Source: Negadavirga shengliensis (GTDB lineage Bacteria > Bacteroidota > Bacteroidia > Cytophagales > Cyclobacteriaceae). Taken from it: 64,000 bases of DNA. The DNA is taken from contig NZ_JBHSJJ010000004.1 of the NCBI RefSeq assembly GCF_042652345.1, positions 1 through 64,000 of the forward strand, read 5' to 3'. The notes under the pieces were generated by a model that saw only the letters and a list, made by a program, of their open reading frames with translations, was not told where the DNA came from and ran no database searches. The position numbers were made by a program, and so were the translations under genes. Each line of letters begins with the position of its first letter. Positions within the stretch are counted from its first letter, which is position 1. Of the stretch, positions 46,102 to 54,631 are shown piece after piece.

Positions 46102-46771
46102 TTCGTTCCGCTTTGATTTTGCTGATTAAGTCCTGAAGTTCCCAGGCGTCTTCCAGCCTGTAACTGCCTATTCTGGTCCTGGTCAGTCTGGACAGGTAGG
46201 CGCCCACCCCTAATTTTTCACCCAAATCCCTGGCCAAACTCCGGATATACGTTCCTTTGGAACATATGATACGGAAATTGATTTGCGGTAATTCCACGCC
46301 CGTGATTTCAAATAGACTGACCCTCACCGGACGGGGATCAAGTTCCACCGTTTTTCCTTTCCGGGCGGATTCATAAACCCTCTTCCCGTCTTTTCTGATA
46401 GCCGAATGCATGGGAGGAACCTGCAAAATATCGCCTGTAAGTGTATCGGCAGCCGCTTGTATGCTTTCCGGGCCCAGATGGGACGGGTCTGCCACATGCT
46501 CTATTTCTCTTTCCAAATCAAAAGACGCTGTGGTTTTCCCTAATACCATTGTACCCGTATATTCCTTTTCCTGAGCCTGATAGCTATCAATGTTTTTGGT
46601 CTGTTTTCCCGCACAGACAATGAGCAGCCCGGTAGCCAGCGGATCTAAGGTGCCCGCATGCCCTACTTTTTTGATTTTGAGAGCGTTTCTCAATTTTTTG
46701 ACCACATCGAAGGAGGTCCATCGATAGGGTTTGTCAATCAAAAATACTTCACCGTACGTTTGCTGCTCCAT
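46088..46771 (-). CDS. truB: tRNA pseudouridine(55) synthase
   Basis: Forms pseudouridine 55 in the T-loop of tRNAs. It has 227 residues, the short bacterial form without a long PUA extension. Catalytic Asp43 is in GHAGTLDPLATGLL. The start GEVFLIDKPYRWTSFDVV and CSKGTYIRSLARDLGE are the other motifs. Its start is one base from the uppP stop; it overlaps ribF downstream. Confidence 0.97.
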   Translation of the reverse strand: MEQQTYGEVFLIDKPYRWTSFDVVKKLRNALKIKKVGHAGTLDPLATGLLIVCAGKQTKNIDSYQAQEKEYTGTMVLGKTTASFDLEREIEHVADPSHLGPESIQAAADTLTGDILQVPPMHSAIRKDGKRVYESARKGKTVELDPRPVRVSLFEITGVELPQINFRIICSKGTYIRSLARDLGEKLGVGAYLSRLTRTRIGSYRLEDAWELQDLISKIKAERNEDI

Positions 46772-46772
46772 A

Positions 46773-47567
46773 TCAGAAAAGTAAACCCGCTATTATCGCC
46801 AGCAAACCCACCACAGTGCAATACACGGAAAAATAAGTAAGCTTACTTCTTTTTACCAATTTTATCATCCAGGTACAGGCGATCAACCCGGCCACAAAGG
46901 CTGCCACAAAGGCAACCGCCAGAACGATAAACTTGTCGTTTTGATAAGTCAGTGCCCCATCGGTAATGTCTTTTCCTATTTTTCCTATAATAAGGGGGAC
47001 AACCATCAGAAAAGAAAACCTGGCAGCCTTACCCTTGTCAATTCCCAGTAACACAGAGGTGGATATGGTGGCTCCTGACCTGGATATCCCCGGCAACATG
47101 GCGACTGCCTGCGCCAAGCCAACAAGAATGGCATGGGCATAAGAAACAGGTTTTCCCGTATCCCGTGCTCTGTCTGCCAGGTACAATAATACGGCTGTGA
47201 TTAAGAGCATGCTCCCTACTAGAAGCAGTTTACCTCCAAAAAGCTGTTCCAGTTCTTCTTGAAAATAAAGGCCAATCACCACAGCCGGAATCATGGACAG
47301 AATGACTTTTAAGGAAAACATAGTCTCTTCATTCCATTTAAATTGAAACAGACCTCGAAAAATGTCATATATATCCTTTCTAAAAACGGCTATGGTGCTT
47401 AACGCCGTTGCAAAATGGACCACTACGGTAAACATGAGGCTCTCCTCAGGGACGCTGTTGCTCCCAAGAATGACAGAGGCAATTTCAATGTGTCCACTTG
47501 ATGATACAGGCAAAAATTCTGTCAGTCCCTGTACAATACCAAGGATGACGGCTTCAAATAAACTCAT
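46773..47567 (-). CDS. uppP: Undecaprenyl-diphosphate phosphatase
   Basis: Inner-membrane phosphatase that recycles undecaprenyl pyrophosphate for peptidoglycan and O-antigen synthesis, and gives bacitracin tolerance (BacA). It has 264 residues and about eight helices. Motifs are TEFLPVSSSGH with the conserved Glu/Ser/His, and LPGISRSGATIS. It overlaps the DUF3098 gene by four bases (ATGA), a sign of coupled translation. Confidence 0.96.
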   Translation of the reverse strand: MSLFEAVILGIVQGLTEFLPVSSSGHIEIASVILGSNSVPEESLMFTVVVHFATALSTIAVFRKDIYDIFRGLFQFKWNEETMFSLKVILSMIPAVVIGLYFQEELEQLFGGKLLLVGSMLLITAVLLYLADRARDTGKPVSYAHAILVGLAQAVAMLPGISRSGATISTSVLLGIDKGKAARFSFLMVVPLIIGKIGKDITDGALTYQNDKFIVLAVAFVAAFVAGLIACTWMIKLVKRSKLTYFSVYCTVVGLLAIIAGLLF

Positions 47568-47776
47568 TTACTTTTTTCTGAACGGTAAAAGATGGCATAA
47601 AACTGAAAAACAAAACCAAATAAGGTAACAATAGGTCCCAGTGTCAGACCCATAAAACCAAATCCATGGGGTTCATTGTCAAGGCCGATAATGGCAAATC
47701 CTAAAACAATGATTCCCAATCCTATCAACATCAGCTGATAATTTTTCTTTGAAAACGGAAAATGGTTTTTGTCCAT
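47564..47776 (-). CDS. Small DUF3098 membrane protein
   Basis: A 70-residue protein with two predicted membrane helices (LMLIGLGIIVLGFAIIGL and LTLGPIVTLFGFVFQFYAIF) separated by a short Glu/Pro/Gly loop. It matches the DUF3098 family that sits between ftsX and uppP in many Bacteroidota. Function unknown. The position argues for a part in cell envelope or division work. Confidence 0.85.
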   Translation of the reverse strand: MDKNHFPFSKKNYQLMLIGLGIIVLGFAIIGLDNEPHGFGFMGLTLGPIVTLFGFVFQFYAIFYRSEKSK

Positions 47777-47783
47777 AATTATT

Positions 47784-48674
47784 TTAATAGAGTTCGTCCA
47801 AAGACATGTTTAAATACTTATTAACTGATCTTAAAGTACTGATCCACGAAAGGACAGCACCTAAAAATATCAAAACTGCGAACAGCCCCAGAAGCAACTC
47901 CAGGTTGTATAGTAGGTTGAAGCCATCGATTACCTGTTTGCCATACTCCAGCAAGGCAAATAAAAGGCCGGAAGCAAAAGCGCCACCCAAGGCACCATAT
48001 ATAAAGGCCCTCCACAAAAAAGGCCTTCGGATAAAGCCTTTGGTGGCACCAACCAACTGCATGCTCCTGATCAGAAAGCGCTGGGAGAATAAGGCAAGCC
48101 TGATGGTATTGTTGATCAATATGACTACGGTGATCAACAATATCAGGATGAAAGCACCCATCACGACGCTGACTTTGACTAAATTTCTGTTGATGGACTC
48201 CACCAGGTCGCTCATGTAGGTGACCTCAAAAACCCCGTTGATAGAGGATATCTCTTCCACGATGGTCTCAATCTGCTCCCCGGTTTGGAAGCTTTCCTCC
48301 ACAGAAAAGGTAAAGGTGTCTCTCAAGGGATTGTCACTCAGAAATTTTGAGAAATCCTCTCCCACATCTTCCATAAACACCTTGGCGGCCTCATCCTTGG
48401 AAACAAACCGAAGCGTGCTCGCCTCTTCCTTTTTGAGGACATAGGGTTTGGTTTCCAGTAACTGGGAGATCCTTTTTATATCCTGCGCATTGGCTTCTTT
48501 ATTCAGAAAGACCTGAATTTCTATATTTTCGCGGATGAGCTGTGTCAGGGTTTTGGCTTGTATAACTATCACCCCAAAAAGTCCCATGATGAACAATGAA
48601 AGCGTAATGCTGAAGAGAACGCTCACAAATTTGTAGCTTCCTAAGCGGGTCTTTTTTTGGGGGAACCTGTTCAT
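47784..48674 (-). CDS. ftsX: FtsX-like cell-division permease
   Basis: Inner-membrane subunit of the FtsEX complex that activates peptidoglycan hydrolases at division. It has 296 residues from ATG 48674: a cytoplasmic start, helix 1 (SVLFSITLSLFIMGLFGVIV), an extracytoplasmic domain (about 45-165) and three C-terminal helices. A TTG at 48695 in frame would add seven residues, but it overlaps the promoter's -7 box (48693-48700), so I prefer the ATG. No ftsE is in the window; in Bacteroidota it is usually elsewhere. Confidence 0.9.
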   Translation of the reverse strand: MNRFPQKKTRLGSYKFVSVLFSITLSLFIMGLFGVIVIQAKTLTQLIRENIEIQVFLNKEANAQDIKRISQLLETKPYVLKKEEASTLRFVSKDEAAKVFMEDVGEDFSKFLSDNPLRDTFTFSVEESFQTGEQIETIVEEISSINGVFEVTYMSDLVESINRNLVKVSVVMGAFILILLITVVILINNTIRLALFSQRFLIRSMQLVGATKGFIRRPFLWRAFIYGALGGAFASGLLFALLEYGKQVIDGFNLLYNLELLLGLFAVLIFLGAVLSWISTLRSVNKYLNMSLDELY

Positions 48675-48692
48675 ATATCTTGAAACGTTAGC

Positions 48693-48723
48693 CAAAATTA
48701 ATCAGCTATTCTTACTTAACCAA
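48693..48723 (-). promoter_or_regulatory. Promoter of the ftsX-to-scoB string
   Basis: On the minus strand TTG (48723-48721), 20 bp and TAATTTTG (48700-48693) match the Bacteroidota promoter pattern, with the same spacing as the deaD promoter. ATG 48674 lies 18 bases downstream. Confidence 0.6.
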
Positions 48724-48830
48724 CCTTATTCTTTAATTTGACGGGGATTACCTTTTTCCAGTTACGGTACACTTGAGGCGGCGGTTTCGTAAATGAAGCG
48801 CCATCACGTCAATGAAGGTGACAAACGCAG

Positions 48831-48893
48831 ATGAAATCGAGCATGACGGAATCGTCACAAACTGGGATGATTATCTATCATGCGAGATTCCAT
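48831..48893. repeat. 63-bp palindromic repeat, copy 1
   Basis: It starts ATGAAATCGAGCATGACG and ends CATGCGAGATTCCAT. The ends are imperfect inverted copies of each other (about 12 of 15 bases), so the unit can fold into a long hairpin, as REP-like elements do. Copy 2 lies 28 bases further on. Confidence 0.7.
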
Positions 48894-48921
48894 ATGACAA
48901 TTAAGGAACAATTATAAACAT

Positions 48922-48984
48922 ATGAAATCGAGCATGACGCAAGCGACACACAGAGGGATGATTATAAGACATGCGAGATTCCAT
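48922..48984. repeat. 63-bp palindromic repeat, copy 2
   Basis: Same length as copy 1, with identical ends and a diverged centre. The junction ATTATAAACATATGAAATC before it recurs as ATTATAATCATATGAAATC before 49060, so a third, truncated copy seems to begin there. Confidence 0.7.
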
Positions 48985-49364
48985 GCCTGCATGCTGAAGT
49001 GCATTACGGCACGCAAGCATGTGGCCTATTGAGAAAAAATTATAATCATATGAAATCACCTTTTATCCCTGTTTTTTTTCAGGAAGTATTCCCTAGAAAA
49101 ACAACATATAAAAATCCGTATATCGAAACTTATCCCTATCCACTCTTTACAGCGGATCCGCGGAAAATATACTTTCGGTACGATGACGACTTGGTATTTC
49201 TATGGTTTTTAACCTGACGAAGCAAGTACATATATATCGGTTTTTCAATATCATTCCCTCCGGGTTTTGGACCGGTTATATATTGTGTTTTTTGCTTTAT
49301 GTATAGACTGATGTGTATTTGGAATGGTAATTGTCATTTACTCTGTAAACCAGATGAGAGTCCC

Positions 49365-49796
49365 ATGGCCAGATTGTTCTTACTACTCATAGCAGCCTCC
49401 TTCCTGATAAACTTTTTACAGACGCGGGGTGAGGATGCCATCATAGGAGAATGGTATAACACGGAGAAGGACGGTAAAATAGAAATTTTTAAGGAAGGCG
49501 ACCAATATCATGGCAAGTTGGTATGGCTGCAGGAACCTGAGGAAGACGGACAGCCAAAACGGGACAAAAACAACGCCGGTTTATCTAAGAGAGACCGTCC
49601 GCTAAAAGGATTGAGGCTTTTAGAGGATTTTGAATACCACGGAGGTGCATGGGAAGACGGGACCATTTATGACCCTAAAAACGGGAAGACTTATTCCAGT
49701 ACCATAAAATTAAAAAACGATGATGTACTGGAAGTAAGAGGATATATCGGGATCTCTCTTATAGGTCGTACAGTGGAATGGACAAGAGCTAAGTAA
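49365..49796 (+). CDS. Secreted DUF2147 protein
   Basis: A 143-residue exported protein. ATG 49365 is chosen because the signal peptide (MARLFLLLIAASFLINFLQTRG) begins there; an upstream in-frame ATG at 49299 gives a poor leader. The DUF2147 core is clear: IIGEWYNTEKDGKIEIFKEGDQYHGKLVWL, then LLEDFEYHGGAWEDGTIYDPKNGKTYSS and VRGYIGISLIGRTVEWTR. The family is common in Bacteroidota and of unknown function. It is followed by a beta-barrel gene 14 bases on. Confidence 0.88.
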   Translation: MARLFLLLIAASFLINFLQTRGEDAIIGEWYNTEKDGKIEIFKEGDQYHGKLVWLQEPEEDGQPKRDKNNAGLSKRDRPLKGLRLLEDFEYHGGAWEDGTIYDPKNGKTYSSTIKLKNDDVLEVRGYIGISLIGRTVEWTRAK

Positions 49797-49810
49797 GTCA
49801 ATAAATTTAT

Positions 49811-50482
49811 ATGTTGAAGTGTTATTCTGATATAAACAGTCCCAGAAACGTGATCACCCCCTTGTTTTGGATCGTTTCTGTAATGATGTTTTTTATGGGG
49901 CTAAGCCAGGTCCGGGGGCAAAGTTTCGAGATAGGCGGAGGAATAGGCCATCGGTTTCATTTGGATGGGGACAAAGACATTTTTGAGCCCGCAATAGGTT
50001 ATGAGGTAAGGATTCTCAGGAATCAGCTATTCCGGTATTCGGCTGATGAGGAAAACATCGGATTCTCATTGGGCTTGTACCGCTTTACGGGAAACAATAA
50101 TAAATCCATTATGGATGGATTAGCTGAAAATCAGCTGATTGACAGGCAAGTGATAGAAACCAAACTTTCTTATCGTTACGATCATTTTTTAGGGGACAAC
50201 GTTTCTTTATTTTGGGGCGGGGACGTCGGCTTTCAGTTTGTTTACTATAATTTTAACCCAGCCCTTCAAAATGGGGGCGGCGTTGCGGCTGCGATTTATA
50301 CCAGGGCAATTTTGTCTCCCGCTGCGGGTATTAACTATGAATTCAATGAATATGTCGCTTTATATTATAGACTTGAGTATGGATTGGCTTTCGATGTAGG
50401 CAAACAGCCAAACTGGGGAGATTCTTTCACAAAATTGAACCATTTGGTGACCAATTCCACAGGCATTAGGCTTCGGTTTTAA
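49811..50482 (+). CDS. Outer-membrane beta-barrel-like protein
   Basis: A 223-residue protein with a hydrophobic leader ending near GQ37 (VMMFFMGLSQVRGQ) and then alternating polar and aromatic strands (SFEIGGGIGHRFHLDGD, VSLFWGGDVGFQFVYYNF, ALYYRLEYGLAFDVG) ending in TGIRLRF, the terminal aromatic typical of outer-membrane barrels. The family is not recognised. Its last four bases overlap the stop of the convergent 1274-residue lipoprotein gene. Confidence 0.65.
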   Translation: MLKCYSDINSPRNVITPLFWIVSVMMFFMGLSQVRGQSFEIGGGIGHRFHLDGDKDIFEPAIGYEVRILRNQLFRYSADEENIGFSLGLYRFTGNNNKSIMDGLAENQLIDRQVIETKLSYRYDHFLGDNVSLFWGGDVGFQFVYYNFNPALQNGGGVAAAIYTRAILSPAAGINYEFNEYVALYYRLEYGLAFDVGKQPNWGDSFTKLNHLVTNSTGIRLRF

Positions 50483-53400
50483 TTTATTTTTCTTTGTGTT
50501 TGTAAATATGCCATTAAATTCACAATTTCTTTTTCGGACAGGTGTTCAAACAAACCCGGAGGCATCATGGATACGGGAGTGACCTCCCTGTTTTGGATGC
50601 CCGATTTATTGATGATGATCGGATCCTGGCCAACCACCCGAAACGTGATCTGTCTCTGGTTTTCGGCGATGATGTTCCCGGTATAAGTCCTTCCGTCCCG
50701 GGTGGTGATCACAACCATTTTATAATCATCCTGAATCTCGGCACTTGGTTCCAAAACATTCAGTAAAATATAATCCACATCTGTCCGGTTGGATCCGGTA
50801 AGGTCCGGGCCCAGGTCGCCACCCTCGCCAAACATTTTATGACAGCTTCCACAGCTTTGTCTGAACAGTGCTTTGCCTGCTTTAAGGTCGGCAGCAGCTA
50901 AGGACTCAGCGGTCAGCATGTCCCTGTACTTTCCATAAGCGGCTTCATCATGAGGCACCTGCTCAATGGGTCCCCAAACCTCGACAAACCCGCTACCGAC
51001 CACTCTCAATAGCTGACGGGCTACGTTTGCCGGGATTTCACGTTTGGGGATCCTGCCTTCCCTGATTTCCCGGGTGAGCATATTGCCATATCTTGGTCTT
51101 GAAGACAGGGCCAACACGGCTTCTGCCTTTTCTTCCGGATCAAAGGACGGGTATTTTTCGATCAGCACCCTGCCCAAATTGTCTTGGTCGAATGCGGCTA
51201 CCGCCCTGATGGCCTCAAGGCGAAGGCCTTGGTCCTCAAGCAGGAGTGGCAGCTTTCCTATCAAGTCATGCCGCTGTTGGGAGGCAAGTGTTTGCAGGGC
51301 TTTTTTCCTCAGATCCAAGGACAAGCTTTTATTTTCCAAATTGGCAAAAGCCCTTTGAGTAGCTTCTACATCTCCGAAGAGTTCGGAAATGGCGAGTGTC
51401 AAATCACGGCTTTGTGGGGAAGCAAGTAATTTTGCTTCCGTTTTTTTCCAGCTCTCGGGCATCTTCAGATCCGTCCTGCCTTCCATTCCGCTCAGCATTC
51501 CCTCCATAATGGCAACCCTGTTTTTGTCCGACTTGTCCAGTTGGGCGACCAAGGATCCCATGTGATCACCGTCTACGGCTCTTCTGGCCATAAAGCGGGT
51601 TACAAAGGGTATTTTAGAGGAAGCCGCCATTTCCATGAACCTCCCGGGTTGGTCGTCAATGAGCGGTTCTAAACCGAACCAAATCATTTTGGGAAGGTTG
51701 TGGTCATCCTGATCTTCTTGATGTTGGAGGAGGGCCTGGCTTATTTCCCATTTATAGTTTGTGGGGATGCGCTGTATCGCCGCGGCCAAATACAGACGGA
51801 CCACGGGTGATTTGTCCTTGACCGCCATTTCTTTGAATTTATTAAGGGCAGAAGCAGGGGGATCCTTGTCTTCACAAAGCAATTGTATCGCCCAGGAGCG
51901 GATGTATGGATCAGTGTCGCTGAGTGCAGCCAACAGATCGTTTGTCTGAAACCCATCTGTCATATGCAACGCCCACATGGCTTTAAGCCGGTGGTCCGGA
52001 TTACGGTTTTCCTTGAACAGCTTTATGAGCTCACCATAGCTTTTGTCATCCAGTCTGCCGGTAGCTGCCCGCTTCTGAAGTATGCCTCTGGCCCTTCTCG
52101 CATGCCAGTCGCTTGGACTGGTCTGCAATGCGATGAGCTCGCTGTCCGTTAATTGGTTGAGGTCCCCATACCTTCCCTTCCAATTCTCTGCTTGGGTTTT
52201 TTCAGGCATGACCCTGAAAACCCTACCTGTTTCTCCATGCAACACTTCCTGCCCACAGATATCGGCATCATGCCAGTCCAATACATATAGCCCACCTTCG
52301 GGACCTATTTCCATGCTGAAGCCCACCCATTGGGCATTGTTTGCCATCAAGAAATCATCACTGTGGCGGCCAATGAAACCGGAACCTTGGGGTTCAAGAA
52401 TGTCCGATAACACAGCATGTTCGTGAATGTTGGCCATGAAAAGTTTTCCGTGCTCTTCTTCAGGAAAGGCATCGGACTGGTAAATTCTCGCGCCTCCGTG
52501 CGCCGACCTGTGACTGTGATCCGTGATGGTCTTTATGTCCTCATAGACAAAGGGGTTGAAATGCTGGCCTCCCTGGCGGTGATAAGTGCCTCCTGGGACC
52601 ACATGCCAGAGGTGGGGAATCACACACGCGGTCATAAAAAGTTGACCCTTAGCATCATAGTCAATTCCCCAAGGGTTGCTGAAACCATGGGCCACCACTT
52701 CGAAGCGGTCTTTGACCGGATGGTATCTCCATACCCCTCCATTGATGTCTACCCCGTCAGCTTCCAGCAGGTCCTCTGGAAAAGAATCCTGGTGAAAATA
52801 CAGTTTTCCATTGCCCTCGGGTTTACGGATTCTGGAAGGGGTGGCAAAGCCCTGCAGGCCATACAGCCAACCGTCCGGTCCCCAATGCAGGCTGTTTAGC
52901 GTTTCGTGTCGGTCCCTTATTCCCCATCCCGTCAAAAGGATTTCTATGTCATCCATATCCGCGCGGTCATCCCCATCCCGGTCAGGAACAAAAAGCAGGT
53001 TTGGCGGCGCTCCAACAAATAAGCCATCAAAACCCACAGCTATGGCTGCGGGAAAGGCCAGGCCTTCCATAAAAACTTTTTTGCTATCGGCTTCCCCATC
53101 TCCGTTGGTGTCTTCCAATATCAATATACGGCTGTCACCTGCATTGGAAAAGCCATGGCCTCTGGATTCATAATCCCGGTTTTCAGCCACCCATAATCTG
53201 CCCTTATCATCCCAACAGAATGCCATGGGCTGGGTGATCATGGGTTCTCCTGCAAATACATTGACTTTATAACCTTCTTTGATGGTCATGGCTTCCACGG
53301 CTTCTTGAGGTGTCAGAAACTTGGCTTGCCGGCCCTCTTCCTGGGCTATGCGCCATAAAGCAGTGGTACTGTACATGCCGCTTGTCCCGGCAAAGTTTTC

Positions 53401-54303
53401 CCAGGATTTGGTGAGTTCCACATCATTGGCTGTGCCGGTATAGATCAGCAGTTGGTGCTTCAGCAGGAGGTTTTCCCCCGCCTGGATTTCCCAATCCTCA
53501 TCCCTGGTGTATGCCGGCCCGACGCCAAGCTGTCCGTCCACTCTCCATTTTTGGGGATAACCCATGTTATCGGGATGATCGAATATGGCTACATTGGCAC
53601 GGTCCTCTCTGCCTTCTACCCTCATGCCCACGTTGACCCACATGGCAGGTTGCCCTTCAGCATTGTCGTTTTTTTGTCGGGCGGCATTGACTACCTCCCC
53701 ATCTATTCCTTCGGTCCAGGGCATTCTCAGAAACAGCCCACCATAATCGTATTTTCCTATGGTTATGTCTTCAATAGCCTGGCCTTTCCATTCCAGATCG
53801 AGATAATACCGGCCGTCTTTCACCGTCAATGACCAATTCTGTGTTTCTTCCATGAGGGGTTCGCCTGCCTCATTGAGCATTTCATAGATGGTTTGCCATT
53901 TGACAGTTTCACCCTTTTCTTCCACGATGTTTGCAGCGACTTTTCTCCAATAATCGCCTTGGGGGTTGTGAAAATAATCCCGTCCATTGATGCGGGTGAA
54001 TCCCCAGTAAAGACCGGTTTGATGGCGGTGATGGCCGGGGCTGTATTCCGTAAGGATACCTTTTCCATCAGGTGCCTGAATAGGATGGATGTATGGCCTG
54101 AAATCTTCTTTGACTTCCTGTACCAACAACGGCTTGTTTTCATCACCAACTTTATATATCCGTATTTCCCCGGATTGTTCTGCCTGCGTGATTTTTAAGG
54201 TTAGAGGACCATTACCGTCTTTGTTATTATTTTCCTTTTGGCTCCCACAGCTAAAAAGGGCTATGGACAATAATATGCACAGGTAACCTCTATTCAGTTT
54301 CAT
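50479..54303 (-). CDS. Multidomain lipoprotein: DUF6807, PVC-type dehydrogenase, HEAT repeats, haem domain
   Basis: A 1274-residue lipoprotein. I start at ATG 54303, where MKLNRGYLCILLSIALFSCGS gives a lipobox (Cys19); an in-frame ATG at 54405 would bury this signal. Domains: DUF6807 about 45-310 (His73, then GHHRHQTGLYWGF with His91, His92 and His94); PVC-type membrane-bound dehydrogenase propeller about 330-705, with Ca-binding loops DTNGDGEAD and DRDGDDRAD; HEAT-like helical repeats about 720-1120; and a C-terminal c-type haem domain with CGSCH at 1151-1155, a likely Met ligand in SMMPPG and YTGNIIAENQRQITF. Such dehydrogenase-haem proteins are typical of Planctomycetes and Bacteroidota. 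The haem suggests electron transfer from an oxidised sugar. The reaction is unknown. Confidence 0.88.
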   Translation of the reverse strand: MKLNRGYLCILLSIALFSCGSQKENNNKDGNGPLTLKITQAEQSGEIRIYKVGDENKPLLVQEVKEDFRPYIHPIQAPDGKGILTEYSPGHHRHQTGLYWGFTRINGRDYFHNPQGDYWRKVAANIVEEKGETVKWQTIYEMLNEAGEPLMEETQNWSLTVKDGRYYLDLEWKGQAIEDITIGKYDYGGLFLRMPWTEGIDGEVVNAARQKNDNAEGQPAMWVNVGMRVEGREDRANVAIFDHPDNMGYPQKWRVDGQLGVGPAYTRDEDWEIQAGENLLLKHQLLIYTGTANDVELTKSWENFAGTSGMYSTTALWRIAQEEGRQAKFLTPQEAVEAMTIKEGYKVNVFAGEPMITQPMAFCWDDKGRLWVAENRDYESRGHGFSNAGDSRILILEDTNGDGEADSKKVFMEGLAFPAAIAVGFDGLFVGAPPNLLFVPDRDGDDRADMDDIEILLTGWGIRDRHETLNSLHWGPDGWLYGLQGFATPSRIRKPEGNGKLYFHQDSFPEDLLEADGVDINGGVWRYHPVKDRFEVVAHGFSNPWGIDYDAKGQLFMTACVIPHLWHVVPGGTYHRQGGQHFNPFVYEDIKTITDHSHRSAHGGARIYQSDAFPEEEHGKLFMANIHEHAVLSDILEPQGSGFIGRHSDDFLMANNAQWVGFSMEIGPEGGLYVLDWHDADICGQEVLHGETGRVFRVMPEKTQAENWKGRYGDLNQLTDSELIALQTSPSDWHARRARGILQKRAATGRLDDKSYGELIKLFKENRNPDHRLKAMWALHMTDGFQTNDLLAALSDTDPYIRSWAIQLLCEDKDPPASALNKFKEMAVKDKSPVVRLYLAAAIQRIPTNYKWEISQALLQHQEDQDDHNLPKMIWFGLEPLIDDQPGRFMEMAASSKIPFVTRFMARRAVDGDHMGSLVAQLDKSDKNRVAIMEGMLSGMEGRTDLKMPESWKKTEAKLLASPQSRDLTLAISELFGDVEATQRAFANLENKSLSLDLRKKALQTLASQQRHDLIGKLPLLLEDQGLRLEAIRAVAAFDQDNLGRVLIEKYPSFDPEEKAEAVLALSSRPRYGNMLTREIREGRIPKREIPANVARQLLRVVGSGFVEVWGPIEQVPHDEAAYGKYRDMLTAESLAAADLKAGKALFRQSCGSCHKMFGEGGDLGPDLTGSNRTDVDYILLNVLEPSAEIQDDYKMVVITTRDGRTYTGNIIAENQRQITFRVVGQDPIIINKSGIQNREVTPVSMMPPGLFEHLSEKEIVNLMAYLQTQRKIN

Positions 54304-54631
54304 TATACCGGTATTTTTCAACGAATTAATTTTAACATTACTAACTACTTTTGGGATGGGTGACACCATATTGGATTTTGATTCTTTTAGTTGATAGAGA
54401 AGCAAAGGCCAGCTTGGTGATTCTGTCGAAATTCCTACTTGTTATAACTTTTATGATTGGCATTAAGTGATATTCATTTAATTTTAAAATGACAGACATC
54501 TTATATGATTATAGGTATATTTTGACAGTTTGCCAATTTTTGTATGTGGTAAATATATAAAAAAATATTACCTATGTTGATTGCCTTTTATGTCATAGGT
54601 TAAATAGACTTTAAATAATAAACTGAATATC
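54304..54631. other. Divergent AT-rich intergenic region
   Basis: Lies between the multidomain lipoprotein gene and the LamG gene. No gene. It has a 7-bp inverted repeat ACCTATG / CATAGGT (54570-54576, 54594-54600) shortly before the LamG start, a possible operator. The LacI-type operator of the other locus was not seen here. Confidence 0.4.

Larger units (their letters stand above)
48724..49364. other. Intergenic region with duplicated 63-bp repeat
   Basis: About 640 bases without a credible gene between divergent ftsX and the DUF2147 gene. The small open frame at 48999-49217 has no recognisable features. The notable content is the repeat pair at 48831-48984 and a partial third copy near 49037-49060. 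Confidence 0.5.

Noticed and set aside
48831..48984. Possible CRISPR array
   Set aside because: Only two full copies, 63 bp each with inverted ends and a 28-bp gap, and no cas genes; it fits a palindromic element better.
48999..49217. 72-codon open frame between ftsX and the DUF2147 gene
   Set aside because: It begins inside the repeat area and has no domain, signal or good neighbour support.
49299..49364. Upstream start for the DUF2147 gene
   Set aside because: It would put 22 polar and cysteine-containing residues before a complete signal peptide.
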